Source: Setophaga petechia
Taxonomy: Eukaryota > Chordata > Aves > Passeriformes > Parulidae
DNA length: 64,000 bases
Assembly: GCA_024362935.1 (NCBI GenBank)
Contig: JANCRA010000114.1
Location: 248,001-312,000 of the forward strand
Direction: 5' to 3'
In this document: piece by piece, positions 34,701-47,528 of the stretch
How the letters are laid out: each line of letters begins with the position of its first letter
How positions within the stretch are numbered: position 1 is the stretch's first letter
Notes under the pieces: model-generated
Seen by the model: only the letters and a program-made list of their open reading frames with translations
Told to the model about the DNA's origin: nothing
Databases searched by the model: none
Position numbers and translations under genes: made by a program

Positions 34701-37554
34701 AGATGCTTAAGCCATGATCTGTCCTTCAGAGAGCTGGAACCCCAGGTTCCCATGTTCCTGCAGTATGGTCTTCATCCCAACATCAGGGACCATATTTTGC
34801 TGAATCTACTCTAAGCTAAGAATGAGAATGATTCAGGCTTATGTTTCTGAGAAGTTCCTTACTTAGAGGGAAGCAGAGGTTATGCAAGAAGTAGGCTGTA
34901 ACTCTTACATCAATTCCTGAGACCCAGAGTTTAATTTTAAAAATTAGAGAACAAATAGGAAAACAGTATCATCAGTACTGTACCAACCTTCTCTGCAATG
35001 TTTCTCTGTGATGATGCTTCAGGTCGCTGTTTTCATCGTTCCATTGGGTGCTCATATGTAGCTCTCACATCCCCCACAGATTGTGTGTAGTATAGGGATG
35101 TCAGCAACAACCTTTGTTGACCTCAGCCTCCAAGAGACATGAATCCAAGCACATATATTCACATATATATTCAGTTTTAAATTGCTGACCTAGAAAGCAA
35201 TTTAAGATGACACAGTCTGGAAAAGATAAATGAAGAATTTTGTATTTGAAATTTTGAAAAAAGTATATCATCAGAATGGTAGCATCTACAAGTTTTTGTA
35301 GAAATTTTAATACTTTCAACTTAAAAGTATACCTGGAATGGGACTGCAGGAACTGTATGAAATAAACTAATTTGTTGATTTTGTTTTTTTAAGAACTCTG
35401 CCTGAAACTTTCTTAAGGTCTGGGATTGCTTTCATCCCTAGAAAAGAGCTTCTGCCATCATTTGTTACCTCAATGGATAGTATGCCTCTCTTCTCTACCT
35501 CTCTAAAACCAGTGAGAACTTGGCTTGGAAGCAAGGCCATAGCAAATGACCAGGCTCCAGAGCTCTCAGCTGAATCCTGGTACTTGGTAAGCAGAATTTC
35601 TCTGACACTGTTACAAGGAATGAAGAAATATTTTTTTGTAAAATGAATGAAAACCACTGCTGATTTAAATGTTTCAGAAATTCTGAAATAAGTAGGAATA
35701 TTTGAGTCTTTTCTTGCAGCAGAAGCAATCAGTAAATCAAATATGTGTATCCAGTTCATACCATAGCTTAGCTGTTTATGTTCTGACTACATAATTATGT
35801 TCATTAATAATCTTAAATTCAGAATGTCCCTGTCTTCAAAGGTGTGAAAAAACAGCCCTATAGTCCAAGGTTTGTTCTTAGTTAAAATAAAAAGCTGAAT
35901 GTGTCCCTGACCTGATCCTGCTTCGAGCATCTTAAAAATCTCCCTTGCTTCTTTCAATCCATTTAGTGGCAAAAGCAATTGTGCCTTCAAAACCCGATAC
36001 AGTTGTTTTTGTATTACTGTTCGGCTTTGTATTTAAACCTAATTATGAAGTGAAAAACTGGTATAATCTCTCATGGAAAACAGTTTGCTTTTTAATTGTG
36101 AAGAAGCCTAACAAAGTTTCACAGGTGAAGGATCTCCTCTGATCCTCCATGGACTCAACGTTCTGTCTGTTCCCATTCCAGTTAAAGAGAGCTCTTGGAA
36201 TGATACAGTACATGGAGGTTTTCCACTTCCCTTGATAAATGTTGTGGAACAAAGACCTGCTGTGGGAAGAAGATTCAAAAATAATAATGTGATGATAAAA
36301 CAGATGCTAGTAGTGCAATAAAGATCTCATGTACTCTGGATCACCAATAATAATGATGGATGTCTATATGATAGGAACATCTCACCATCCTATGTCAAAC
36401 ATTCTGCTTGTCTCATAGTGCATATCATCGAAATTTTTTCTCTGATATAGTTCACTCGAAGTTCTTATATTATTCATGTACGAGCACTAACTGGAATGAA
36501 TCAAATACTTTCACACAGTAATAAAACTAATGAATCATGCAGTAAGGTTTAGGTACAAGAGTTTAAGCATGCTAACCAGTTACCATGAATCAGCTGTTTC
36601 ATGAGAAGTATGCAAAAATACATAATTAAAAGTCTATACAAATTTAAACTATTTTTACAGATTCCCATAGAATATGTTAATTTAACTTTTTCAATAAAAA
36701 CTATCTGATATACTTTTTTTTTTCTTAAAAAAATATATTTTCAACTTCTTTTTTGAAGGAGCTCTAAAATTAATCTAAAGTCTAAAATTTATTTGAGTAT
36801 TACCCTGAATTTCCTTAGGTATCATGTTAAAAGGAATTTCATTTCTTTGGAGTGTTAGTAAATACAGCATTTCCAGAACAAGCACATTGCTCTTTCCAGC
36901 ACCTAGCCACTGCTTCTGCATGTAACATGCTGAATTCCTACTTCCACTGGTTTATTTTGAAGAGTATTGCCTTAAACATTTTCAATTTCAGTAAAGGCAA
37001 TCCTGCATTTTCACTCATATGGTTACTTTTAACAAAAACTATATGGTTCACTCATGTAGTTTTTGTTTAAGATCTCTCTCTATATAAATTACAATGTATT
37101 TAGTGGCATCAAGTATTGAGGTTTAACTTTCTATAATATCTAATAGGGAATTAAGATGGTGAAAGAATCCAAATGCTTATGAACTGAGTTTATCTATCCC
37201 AAAATTAAAAAGTCCTCTTAAATAGAAACTTAAATAGTCCTTTTATTCCTAAATTGCCCGTGTGTTATATACATTTTTTCAAATAAAAGAAAGAAAAACA
37301 ATTTAGTAACACAAGATACTTATATAACACAGAAAATGTGGACATATATTGGACATAAAAGGACCATTTCACTAAAAGATCAAAAAAAAATTTCATAATG
37401 GCATTTTTCCTAGTGATGTTTTCAAATTTATGTGAACCAACTAATTTTCTACTTTTTCTTTTATTATTTGTAAGATTTTTTCTTTCCAAAGTCAAATGAA
37501 TATTAACCATTGTCGATATTTTTGATTGCAGGAGAAAATTATGAGTGAGGTGTT
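31710..37554. other. AT-rich, no gene seen
   Basis: Nearly 6 kb of AT-rich sequence includes an A15-type run near 32268. A pyrimidine tract plus CAG near 34260-34275 precedes a 105-codon plus frame (34217-34534), but no partner exon or family likeness was found. The segment ends exactly where the MROH duplication unit begins. Confidence 0.5.
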
Positions 37555-38871
37555 GCAGGCAGGAGTTCGGGCACTTGAACGGGCAGCGGGCAGCTCTTGT
37601 TTCTGGGGGGCCCGGGGCTGCGCGCCACAAGGGACACGAGGAAACAGACTCGGGAGAAGGAAGATGAGCTCGAGCTGGAGTGCCTGTGCTACAAGGTGCA
37701 GAAGTCATTCAGCCTTGCCAGGGTTTCTTAAGTGTGTGTTGGTGTTCCCTGGGAAATGTATGCTTTTGGGGAAATGCCTTAGGAAGAGAGGGGTTTGCTT
37801 CTCAAGCAAACTGCTTCCCCAGGTGCCCCCAGTGAGGTAGATGCAGCTGTCTCCTTTTGGCTCCCTGCACTCGTTTCCGTTCTTGAGGCCCCGTGCACTT
37901 GGCAGAGGGGCGTGGGAAGGGAGAAGGCTGTGAAGAGCAGCTTTGGCATCTGCCTGGGCCTGCAGAGACCAAGACAAGCACCAGCGGGAGGGTGTGTCTC
38001 CCCACCTTTAAGAACAGGACAGAGGGGGATCATCTCTGTCCGGCCGAGAGCCCCAAATGCCTCTCAAAGAGTTGTGAATTTAAAGGCCTTTATGCACACA
38101 TCCATGCCATCTTCTCTATCTGCTGTGTTTGAACTCTTGGCAAGAAGCGTTTGCCTCTTGTTTGCTGGAAGCTGCTCTGCTCCAGGGCCAGCAGCGAGCT
38201 GGGCTGTGTGGGCTGGGCACCATGGAGAGTCCTTCCCCGAGCACTTGGCGGGTCGTGGTGTGTCCAGGGCTGTGTTAGACACTCGGGGCAATGGATTCCT
38301 TCCAAGCAGGGGCACCTTGGGTGGGGAGGGGATGGCCCCGGAGCACATGGCAACATGTCCCTTTGTGACATGGTGCAGCAGGTTCACCGTGGAACCGAAA
38401 GGGACAGCGTGTCTGAGCAGCCCTTTGTGACAAGTGCTGACAAATGAGCTGGCAGCGACGCGGCCACGCCACAGTGCTCGGTGCACACGACAGGACAGGA
38501 GGTGACAGAGCAGTGCTGTGAGGCGTCCCCGCACAGCCGGCTCATTGGTTGCTGACCCGGAGCTTTTCCAAGGTGTTCCTCCTGCGGCTGGCCTCACGGC
38601 CAGACCTCAGGATTCGGTGACTCGGAGCTTTACCGAGGCACCTCCCATCTCTGCGGCCCGTGCCCTTGTGGCCAGGCCCTGGGACTTGGTGACCTCCATC
38701 GTTCACCAGGAGTCTCCTCTCATTGCGGCAGGAGGCCTCGAGTGCAGGACTTGCTGTCCTGTAGCCTTCCTGAGGCTCCTCTGTTGCAGGTGCCTGCAAG
38801 GCACAACTGCAGCACTCGCTGCCTGTGCCGAGGCATCTGTCTCGAAGGTGCCCTCGAGGTGAGACAGCGAG
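37555..38871 (+). promoter_or_regulatory. 5' flank and probable untranslated exons of MROH copy A
   Basis: This sequence precedes the start ATG and is duplicated in copy B. CTCTGTTGCAG at about 38779-38789 followed by CCCTCGAGGTGAGA near 38850-38863 could bound a short non-coding exon. A 211-codon plus frame (37795-38430) is present in both copies, but its differences are mostly amino-acid-changing and it has no domain, so it is treated as non-coding. No TATA box was placed. Confidence 0.45.
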
Positions 38872-41800
38872 ATGGCAGGCAGACTGCTCAGCCTGTTCAA
38901 GGGGCTTCGGGGCAAGAAAAGCAAAGGCCCTGCAGCTGCCCCAGCACAGCAGCCTGCAGAGCCGGGGCAGTTGCAGCCGCTGCAGGATGGTGAGTGGCGG
39001 AGCTGGGCTGCAGGGCCGGTGCCTGCAGCTGGCCTGGCCCCATCCCATCCCATCCCATCCCATCCCATCCCATCCCATCCCATCCCATCCCATCCCATCC
39101 CATCCCATCCCATCCCATCCCTGTGGACATGCCCATGGACAGGATGGGACAGGGGCTGGGGCTGCCCCCTTAATGGCCGTGCTCCGTCCCCAGGTGTGAC
39201 AGTGGTCACAGGGCTTTGCAGGTAAAGGGAGAGATGAGAATGTTGACTCCATGATCAGAAGGCTTGATTTGTTATTTTATGATATATACATTACATTGTA
39301 ACTATACTAAAAAGAAAAGAATGGAAAAGGTTCCTCAGAAGGCTAGCTAAGCTAAAAATAGAACAGAAAAGAATGCTAACAAAGGAGCTCTCTCCGACTC
39401 TGTCCAACATAGCTCCATCCTTGATTGACTATTAATTATACACATCCAAGATGGGCCAATCACAGGTGGACCTGTTGCATTCCACAGCAGCAGATAACCA
39501 CTGTTTACATTCTGTCTCTGAGGCCTCTTAGCTTCTCAGAAGGAAAAACCCTAAAGAAAGGATTTTTAGTGAGAGGATGTCTGTGACACCTGGGCACCCG
39601 CAGTGCTGTCCCTGCCTGGGGAGGGCAGGGCTGCGCTGTGTTCTCCGGCCTCTCCCACGGCCCCTCAGCTCTGGCTGTGCTTGCTCTTTGGCAGATGCAG
39701 CCAGGGACCGGACTCAAGAGCAGGAGCCCACCCGTGGTCGCTTCCACAGAGCAGCGCAGGTACCTGCAGCCATCCCCACCTGGGCTGGGCCTGCTGGCAC
39801 TGCTCGGCCGGGCCCCGCAGTGGAGCAGACCATGGAATGTTCCTCTCTTCCCGCCCTTCCTTCTGCTGCAGACACTGCGGAGGTTCCTGCGCCTTCGGCA
39901 CACAAAGACCAGCGGCCCCGCACCCGAGGGCACGGCCGAGCCCAACGCCAGGCCCAGCAAGCTGCGGGCAGAGGCTGCTGCCAGCACAGCGTCCTCTGAC
40001 CTGGCTGCCAGCTCTGACTGGGAAACGGAGGAGGCTGACATGGCCCTGACGGAGGGCATGGCCACCACCAACATCATCACACACGGCATCCCAGAGACTG
40101 AGGCCATGCCCACGATGACTGTGAGTCCTGGACCCACTCTGCAGTTTTAACAGAAGTGCTTTTATTCTCTGCAGCAGCCTGGGGCCAGGGCTGAAGGCCT
40201 CCCAGGATCACGCAGCCCCTCAAGCCATGTCTGCTGGGCCCCCTCAGCCCCATCACAGTGGGCTGGGAAGGCAAGAACTTTTTAGGGAAAGCTGGGCAAG
40301 CTGCGCCCTTGCACAGCACTCCAAGTCTTCCCCATGCAACCTCCAGGTGCAAGCCATGGTGAGTGACATGCTCCGGAGACTCACGTCCTGTGAGTCTGTG
40401 GATGCTGGGCTGCAAACGGCCATTGTCAGCCTCACTGAAGAACACCCGGCCCACGTTGTGATGAACCTCCTGCGCTGTGCCCCAACGTGTGAAAGGTACG
40501 GGGCACAAGTGCCTCGAGAGCTCAGTGCTCACTGGCCCGTAGGGCCCATCGCCCTGTACAGCCTGTCCGGCGGGGTCTGCCAGACAGGCAGGGAGCACCG
40601 GCACCCTCAGGCCCCTCTGTTTCCTGAGTCTGCTGCCATGCTCCCTCCCGGCCCCACGCAGCTGCATGGGGCACGGTACTGATGCACAGCTCTGGTCCCA
40701 CAGAGCCGCCGTGCTGATGTGGAGAGCCATAGGCACCTCAGAAGTAGCCACGGAGGAGGTGCTTCCAGTGCTGCTCTCTGTGATAGAGGAACAGCCACCG
40801 TATGGCGGCTTCCTCTGCAGCAGGGACAACAAGGCCGTCCTTGCCCTGGCTGTGAGTTTCTGGAGCTGGCCTATGCTGGCCCTCCAGGTTGCCTTCTCAG
40901 AAGCTCTCCATGCTCTCCCCACTCTGCAGCTCCCTGCCTGGGCTGAAAGCTGGGCTAGGGGCAGCAGGCTGTGTGCTCTCCCTGCCTCTCCCCTCAGACC
41001 CTGCCTCATGGACACCTCGGCACTGAGTGCTGCCTCGGGGTGCTTTGTCTCTTGCAGGCAACTCTGGTGCTGTGGAGGATTGCAAGCATGCCCAAGTGGC
41101 ACCACGCAATCCACTTTCATTCTCCCCACCTGTTCGTGCCTTTGCTCTTGCAAATTTTCACCACCACGGAGCAGAGGCCAGAGGACGTGGAGACCCAGCG
41201 CTTCTGGAGAGCGTGCCGGGAGGAACACGGCCTTCCCAGCGAGCCCAACAGGTGCCAGCCACCCTGTCCTTCCCGCGCCCTTGCGGCCAGGGCCTGTGCT
41301 CCCAGAGTGACCTGGCCTTGGCTCGGCACACAGGTTTGCAGTGCAGACCATGAAGGCTCTGCTCTCCCAACTGGGCTTTGGCAAGAACGTGCTGGCTCTG
41401 GAGCACAAGCAGCTCTGGGACACCCTGCTCTGTGCCGACAGCCAGCACTATGCAGCGGCTCTGCTGGCCAGGTGAGATCCCCTAGTCCCCACCGCCACCG
41501 CCAGCACTTGTGCCCCGTGCCCGGAGTGGCCCACACAGTCCCCGGGGATTGTAAGCAAGAGGGCCTCGTCACCGGGGGAGGGCCGAGCAGACTGCAAAGG
41601 GCTGGGAGAGGAGGATGCCCTGCAGCAGCCGCCTCCCAAGGGACTCATGTCCCCTTGCAGAGTGCTGGGGAAAGATGAAACCTCTGTGACAGGTCTGCCT
41701 GCCCGGCTCAGAGCCTTGGTGCCTTTTTCCCCTGCCAGGGAGATGCGCTGTGGCTTGACCCCCTTGTGTCCCCACATGGCCTCGCACCTGCTCAGCCTGC

Positions 41801-44193
41801 TCATCGCGAAGCAGCCCCGCTGGCATCTGCCTGCCCTGGCCTTCTTTGTGGAGGTGAGCCTGATGGCCAGTGCTGCCTGGCTGAGCTGCCTCCCAGCTCT
41901 CTGGTCTCTGGTCTCTGGTAGTTGCAGCTGCCTGGGATGCTGCCCACGCCCGCTGCTGCTGCCTGGAGCCGGCCCTGCAGCGGCTCCGGGCTCCTGCCGG
42001 CCGGCTCCCCTGCCACTGCCCTGTGCCCTTCAGCTCCTGGAGTGTCTGGACCTGAGCAAACACGGTCCCAGTGCCCTGTTGGTGCTATCCCGGCACCTGC
42101 CGAGCCAGAACAGGGACAGGCTGCGCCTGGAGCTCAGAGGCCTCGTGGTGCTCAGCAAGGAGCCCTCGCTGGTGAGAAGGGGACAGTGGGTGAAGCCGCA
42201 CTGGCAGCGTGGGGCTGGGGAAGGCAGACCACAGGGCTTGGCTGGGCTTTGGCAGCAGAGGCAGCTGCTGCCAGCTCTCCCGACTCCCGCTTCAGCTGCC
42301 TGAGTGCCCCAAGCAGCTGTTGGTGCTGCGGCCAGTGATGGATTCACAGCACAGCCTGGTCTTGCACACAGGCCGGAGGAATATGCGGCCTCTGTCAACA
42401 CCTGGTGGAGCAGCTGGCGGATCCAGATGCAGAGATGGTCGGGATGAGCCTCTCTGTGCTCACGCATGTGCTCCAGGACAAAGACCTCGAGATACCCAGC
42501 ATCACCACCCTGAAGCTGGTGGAGTCCCTCCTGCCACACTTTGAGAACGTAAGGCTCTGTGCCCCCAGCCATGGGCACTGGATGCTGCCTGCCTGGAAAC
42601 TTTGTGCCCGCTGCATGTTTGGGCCTTTGCCCCAATGGGCCTGGAGTAGCTGGTGCTTAGGACTTCTCCTTTCCTCCAGGACAACAGCCATGTGCAGCTG
42701 CTCTCCATCCAGCTCTTCAGCAAGGTGATGGAGTTGCAAGTGGAGGAGGGGGGAAATCCTCTTACCACAATTGTGAGCCAGAGCCTGCTCCCTCTATTCT
42801 TGGGCTGGCACCATGAGAACGTGCACGTGGCCGAGGTGAGGTTTGGTGTGATGCTGCCGCATCCCTGGGAGGGGGCTCGGCCGCCTCCTGCCCCGGCGCC
42901 TCATGGGCTCCAGCCTCCCCTGGCCTTGGCACAGGGAGCCAGCTCCCGTGTGACTCCCCCGCGCTCCGGTGCCACGTGCGGCTCTCTGCTGCTCTGCAGG
43001 CCTCTCGCGAAGCCCTGCTTTGTGCCGCACGCTTCCTAATGAGGAGGGATCTCGAGGAGCTCCAGAGCAAGAAGCGGCGGATGGAGTTCGCCCAGAGCCT
43101 GGTAAGGACACCCGGGAGCCCCAGCCGCAGGCTGGAGTGGAGAAGCCTCCTGCCCCCGGTGCTCAGTGTGGAGGGCTGGCAGCTGTGCCCCTGCCCGGCG
43201 CCGCAGCTGGGCCCGCCGGCCTGCGCCCCCCACGCCGCTCCCTGCCCTGGGCCGTGCGCGCCGGCTCGGCCGGTGCAGGGCGCAGGGAGCGCCCGGCCGA
43301 GGGGGAGAGCCCGCGCCAAACCTTCCCGGCCGGCGCTCTCCGCAGCTGCTGCAGGACGAGAGCCGAGCGGCCGAGCACCTGCGCTGGGCCCTGCCGCACC
43401 TGCAGCGCCCACAGAGGTCCCTGCGAAAGGCGGCCGTCAGGTTGATCGGTGAGCCAGCAGCCCGGCGCCCCTTCCCGCCTCCCGGCCCGGCTGCTAGCCC
43501 GGCAGCAGGAGCCGCGCCCGTGCCGCTGCAGCCCCGCCCGTCCTGGGCGCTGCCGCCGCCCTCCCGCAGCCGTGCTCTCGGCCGGCAGCGTGCGGCAGGG
43601 CCGGCAGGAGCCCTGCCCGGGAGGAGGGCGTGCGGCCACAGGGCTGGCAGCGCCCGTGTCGGGCAGCTGTGCCGCCTGGCGCCGCCACATGCTCTGTCTT
43701 GCCAGGGGTGGCCGGAGTGCTCGTGATGGGGCAGAAGGAGGAGCTCCAGCTCCTCAGTCAGGGTGAGTCAGGGCAGCCGCGTGGGGGGCACAGCCCGGAA
43801 AGCTTTCGGGGACAAGGGGGGTGATCCGTGGCCAGCACCTTCCGGCCGAAGCCCTTGTCTCCCGCTCCCTCTTGGCCATGGCAAGAGCCGGCTGGGATGG
43901 CCCTGGCAGGAGGCTTTCGTTGGATTCCCTCTATCTGGCCTCTGACCATGGCTCTGTTCCTCTCTCTTCCAGCTCTTCAAGCCCTCAGGGAAGACGAGAT
44001 CCCATCCTGCATGAATACATGGATTCAGATGAAATTCGAAAGAAGATCTGCAGAACTTCGTTTGCCTCCTAGATCAGATCTACCTGTACTGGCCTCCTTT
44101 GATGATTTTCAGTTCCCATCAAAGATGGGAGAACCTGCATATCAGAAGGGACCAGCTGCAGCTCCAGGCATGGCTCTGGCTGCTCACAGCTGA
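38872..44193 (+). CDS. Maestro HEAT-like repeat (MROH) family protein, copy A, 15 exons
   Basis: Exons: 38872-38989, 39695-39759, 39872-40120, 40347-40495, 40704-40851, 41058-41251, 41334-41471, 41739-41853, 42034-42171, 42372-42548, 42680-42835, 43000-43101, 43346-43448, 43706-43762, 43973-44193. All introns are GT-AG. The exons sum to 2,130 nt, giving 709 codons and TGA with consistent phases. The ATG (GCGAGATGG) opens a basic start, MAGRLLSLFKGL. A low-complexity acidic exon 3 follows, then alpha-helical HEAT-type repeats. Family words include RAAVLMWRAIG, FLGWHHENVHVAEASREAL and RAAEHLRWALPHLQ. MROH proteins are poorly characterised HEAT-repeat scaffolds, amplified in songbirds; the member number is not assignable. 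Exon 8 could instead start at 41661, in the same frame. Confidence 0.88.
39038..39121 (+). repeat. (CATCC)n array in MROH copy A intron 1
   Basis: About sixteen CATCC units, the complement of the GGGAT array at 27.4 kb. Copy B has one unit fewer. Confidence 0.95.
39217..39588 (-). mobile_element. LTR in MROH intron 1, copy A
   Basis: On the minus strand it starts TGTCACAGACATCC and ends CCTTTACCTGCA. It contains GATTGGCCCATCTTGG and AATAACAAATCAAGCCTT, and resembles a very common songbird LTR. The same element at the same place in copy B shows that it predates the duplication. Confidence 0.75.
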
Positions 44194-44324
44194 GCCTGTG
44201 CGAAGCTCCAACAGCTCCTGCCATCTCTCTCCCTCTTGGCAGCTCCTTCCCTGCAGCCCTCAGGCCCCACCCATGCCCTTTTTTACCTCCCAGCTCACCC
44301 CTTCGCTTTGCTTCGCTTTCCCTT

Positions 44325-44330
44325 AATAAA
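44325..44330 (+). terminator. Poly(A) signal of MROH copy A
   Basis: AATAAA lies 132 bp after the stop codon and is followed by a T/G-rich stretch (TGTTTGTGTTTTTC). This fits a normal 3' end. Confidence 0.8.
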
Positions 44331-45200
44331 CTGTTTGTGTTTTTCACTTTACCCGCGTCTCTGTGGAGCTGAAGCGGCGCAAAACCTGGGCCCGGGGACA
44401 CGCAGGGCCCTGCTGCTGTTCTCCTCCCCGCTGTGTTCCGTGCACGGACAGAGAGGAGCAAGGGCAGCTCAGGCTGCAAAGGTCCCTGTCCTCCTGCTCC
44501 AGCTGCACAGCGGCGTGGAGTTAAAGGGGATGCTGAGCACGCTGAAGGGGAAAAGGACCCTGGGTTATAGAATAGCCAGCTTGAGCGTGCTCTGAACCCA
44601 GCCATGAGGGATTCCAGTGCAGGCATCTACTGAGGGCAAAGGAGCTTTCAATGGCCGAAGTTCCCACAAAGAGCTTCCTGAAAGCACAGCAATGCTCCAT
44701 CACTACACAAGGGACAGGAAGAGGGCAGGACAAGAGACCATCGTGGCCTAGCAGTGAGCTCTGGGGGCGCCTAAGAGCAACAGAAGCCCGCAGCGGAGTG
44801 GCTGAGACTCGGGGGCACAACCGTCCCAGCGGCCGCAGCGCTGTCAGGCAGTGCCTGCCTGCTGGGCGCGCTTCCGGCGGCTCTGCTCTCCCCACACGCG
44901 AGGAATCAGGCAGCGCCTGCCTCAGACCCTGTCAGAAGCCCGACCGAGTGAGACCAGAGGCAGGGCCTCTTCCCGTCCCTCTGGGGCATGGCTGCAAAAC
45001 AGCCGCTGTGTCTTCCCGCGCCTGTGTTTGGGCTGTGCTGAGCCCAGAGCGGGCCAGCTTGTGCTCTGCTGTGCCAAGAGCGTTCTGGGCAGGCAGGCAG
45101 AAGTGCTGAGTGCACAGTGGGCAAGGGGCTCACGAGAGCCTCCTGCGAGAACAGGGCTCCGCTCCCTGGCTGGGAACAGCCTGGTTTTGCTGCCGTGAGC
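44331..45200. other. Spacer between MROH copies
   Basis: This is GC-rich 3' flank of copy A up to the duplication junction. No exon was recognised. The corresponding flank of copy B is not in the window. Confidence 0.5.
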
Positions 45201-46517
45201 GCAGGCAGGAGTTCGGGCACTTGAACGGGCAGCGGGCAGCTCTTGTTTCTGGGGGGCCCCGGGCTGCGCGCCACAAGGGACACGAGGAAACAGACTCGGG
45301 AGAAGGAAGATGAGCTCGAGCTGGAGTGCCTGTGCTACAAGGTGCAGAAGTAATTCAGCCTTGCCAGGGTTTCTTAAGTGTGTGTTGGTGTTCCCTGGGA
45401 AATGTATGCTTTTGGGGAAATGCCTTAGGAAGAGAGGGGTTTGCTTCTCAAGCAAACTGCTTCCCCAGGTGCCCCCAGTGAGGTAGATGCAGCTGTCTCC
45501 TTTTGGCTCCCTGCACTCGTTTCCGTTCTTGAGGCCCCGTGCACTTGGCAGAGGGGCGTGGGAAGGGAGAAGGCTGTGAAGAGCAGCTTTGGCATCTGCC
45601 TGGGCCTGCAGAGACCAAGACAAGCACCAGCGGCAGGGTGTGTCTCCCCACCTTTAAGCACAGGACAGAGGGGGATCATCTCTGTCCGGCTGAGAGCCCC
45701 AAATGCCACTCAAAGAGCTGTGAATTCAAAGGCCTTTATGCACACATCCATGCCATCTTCTCTATCTGCTGTGTTTGAACTCTTGGCAAGAAGCCTTTGC
45801 CTCTTGTTTGCTGGAAGCTGCTCTGCTCCAGGGCCAGCAGCGAGCTGGGCTGTGTGGGCTGGGCACCGTGGAGAGTCCTTCCCCGAGCACTTGGCGGGTC
45901 GTGGTGTGTCCAGGGCTGTGTTAGACACTCGGGGCAATGGATTCCTTCCAAGCAGGGGCACCTTGGGTGGGGAGGGGATGGCCCCGGAGCACATGGCAAC
46001 ATGTCCCTTTGTGACATGGTGCAGCAGGTTCACCGTGGAACCGAAAGGGACAGCGTGTCTGAGCAGCCCTTTGTGACACGTGCTGACAAATGAGCTGGCA
46101 GCGACGCGGCCACGCCACGGTGCTCGGTGCACACGACAGGACAGGAGGTGACAGAGCAGTGCTGTGAGGCGTCCCCGCACAGCCGGCTCATTGGTTGCTG
46201 ACCCGGAGCTTTTCCAGGGTGTTCCTCCTGCGGCTGGCCTCACGGCCAGACCTCAGGATTCGGTGACTCGGAGCTTTACCGAGGCACCTCCCATCTCTGC
46301 GGCCCGTGCCCTTGTGGCCAGGCCCTGGGACTTGGTGACCTCCATCGTTCACCAGGAGTCTCCTCTCATTGCGGCAGGAGGCCTCGAGTGCAGGACTTGC
46401 TGTCCTGTAGCCTTCCTGAGGCTCCTCTGTTGCAGGTGCCTGCAAGGCACAACTGCATCACTCGCTGCCTTTGCCGAGGCATCTGTCTCGAAGGTGCCCT
46501 CGAGGTGAGACAGCGAG
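45201..46517 (+). promoter_or_regulatory. 5' flank of MROH copy B
   Basis: This is a near-identical copy of 37555-38871 and presumably carries the same promoter and untranslated exon. The first two coding exons downstream are intact, so transcription could still start here and run into the ERV. Confidence 0.45.
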
Positions 46518-46683
46518 ATGGCAGGCAGACTGCTCAGCCTGTTCAAGGGGCTTCAGGGCAAGAAAAGCAAAGGCCCTGCAGCTGCCCCAGCGCAGCAGCC
46601 TGCAGAGCCGGGGCAGTTGCAGCCGCTGCAGGATGGTGAGTGGCGGAGCTGGGCTGCAGGGCCGGTGCCTGCAGCTGGCCTGG

Positions 46684-46762
46684 CCCCATCCCATCCCATC
46701 CCATCCCATCCCATCCCATCCCATCCCATCCCATCCCATCCCATCCCATCCCATCCCATCCC
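46684..46762 (+). repeat. (CATCC)n array in MROH copy B intron 1
   Basis: About fifteen CATCC units, 5 bp shorter than in copy A. Confidence 0.95.
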
Positions 46763-46857
46763 TGTGGACATGCCCATGGACAGGATGGGACAGGGGCTGG
46801 GGCTGCCCCCTTAATGGCCGTGCTCCGTCCCCAGGTGTGACAGTGGTCACAGGGCTT

Positions 46858-47229
46858 TGCAGGTAAAGGGAGAGATGAGAATGTTGACTCCATGATCAGA
46901 AGGCTTGATTTGTTATTTTATGCTATATATATTACATTGTAACTATACTAAAAAGAAAAGAATGGAAAAGGTTCCTCAGAAGGCTAGCTAAGCTAAAAAT
47001 AGAACAGAAAAGAATGCTAACAAAGGAGCTCTCTCCGACTCTGTCCAAGATAGCTCCATCCTTGATTGACTATTAATTATACACATCCAAGATGGGCCAA
47101 TCACAGGTGGACCTGTTGCATTCCACAGCAGCAGATAACCACTGTTTACATTCTGTCTCTGAGGCCTCTTAGCTTCTCAGAAGGAAAAACCCTAAAGAAA
47201 GGATTTTTAGTGAGAGGATGTCTGTGACA
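46858..47229 (-). mobile_element. LTR in MROH intron 1, copy B
   Basis: This is the same element as 39217-39588 at an offset of 7,641 bp, with a handful of substitutions. Confidence 0.75.
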
Positions 47230-47528
47230 CCTGGGCACCCGCAGTGCTGTCCCTGCCTGGGGAGGGCAGGGCTGCGCTGTGTTCTCCGGCCTCTCCCACG
47301 GCCCCTCAGCTCTGGCTGTGCTTGCTCTTTGGCAGATGCAGCCAGGGACCGGACTCAAGAGCAGGAGCCCACCCGTGGTCGCTTCCACAGAGCAGCGCAG
47401 GTACCTGCAGCCATCCCCACCTGGGCTGGGCCTGCTGGCACTGCTCGGCCGGGCCCCGCAGTGGAGCAGACCATGGAACGTTCCTCTCTTCCCGCCCTTC
47501 CTTCTGCTGCAGACACTGCGGAGGTTCC

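Larger units (their letters stand above)
37555..45200 (+). repeat. Tandem duplication, unit A (7,646 bp)
   Basis: Unit A starts GCAGGCAGGAGTTCGGGC and ends where the same words restart at 45201, so the units are directly abutting and head to tail. It contains a whole MROH-like gene with flanks. The two units differ at roughly 1% of sites by eye plus one 5-bp satellite unit. Confidence 0.93.

Noticed and set aside
37795..38430. 211-codon plus frame, also at 45441-46076
   Set aside because: Present in both copies but with mostly amino-acid-changing differences, low-complexity composition and no family likeness; it lies in the 5' flank of MROH.
40077..41423. 448-codon antisense frame, repeated at 57796-59142
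   Set aside because: It runs across MROH exons 3-7 and their introns on the opposite strand. Conservation between copies only reflects the recent duplication, and no domain was recognised.
41661..41738. Extra coding at the start of MROH exon 8
   Set aside because: The frame is open and an AG is present, but the CCTGCCAG acceptor at 41738 gives the family-like REMR start, so the longer form is only an alternative.
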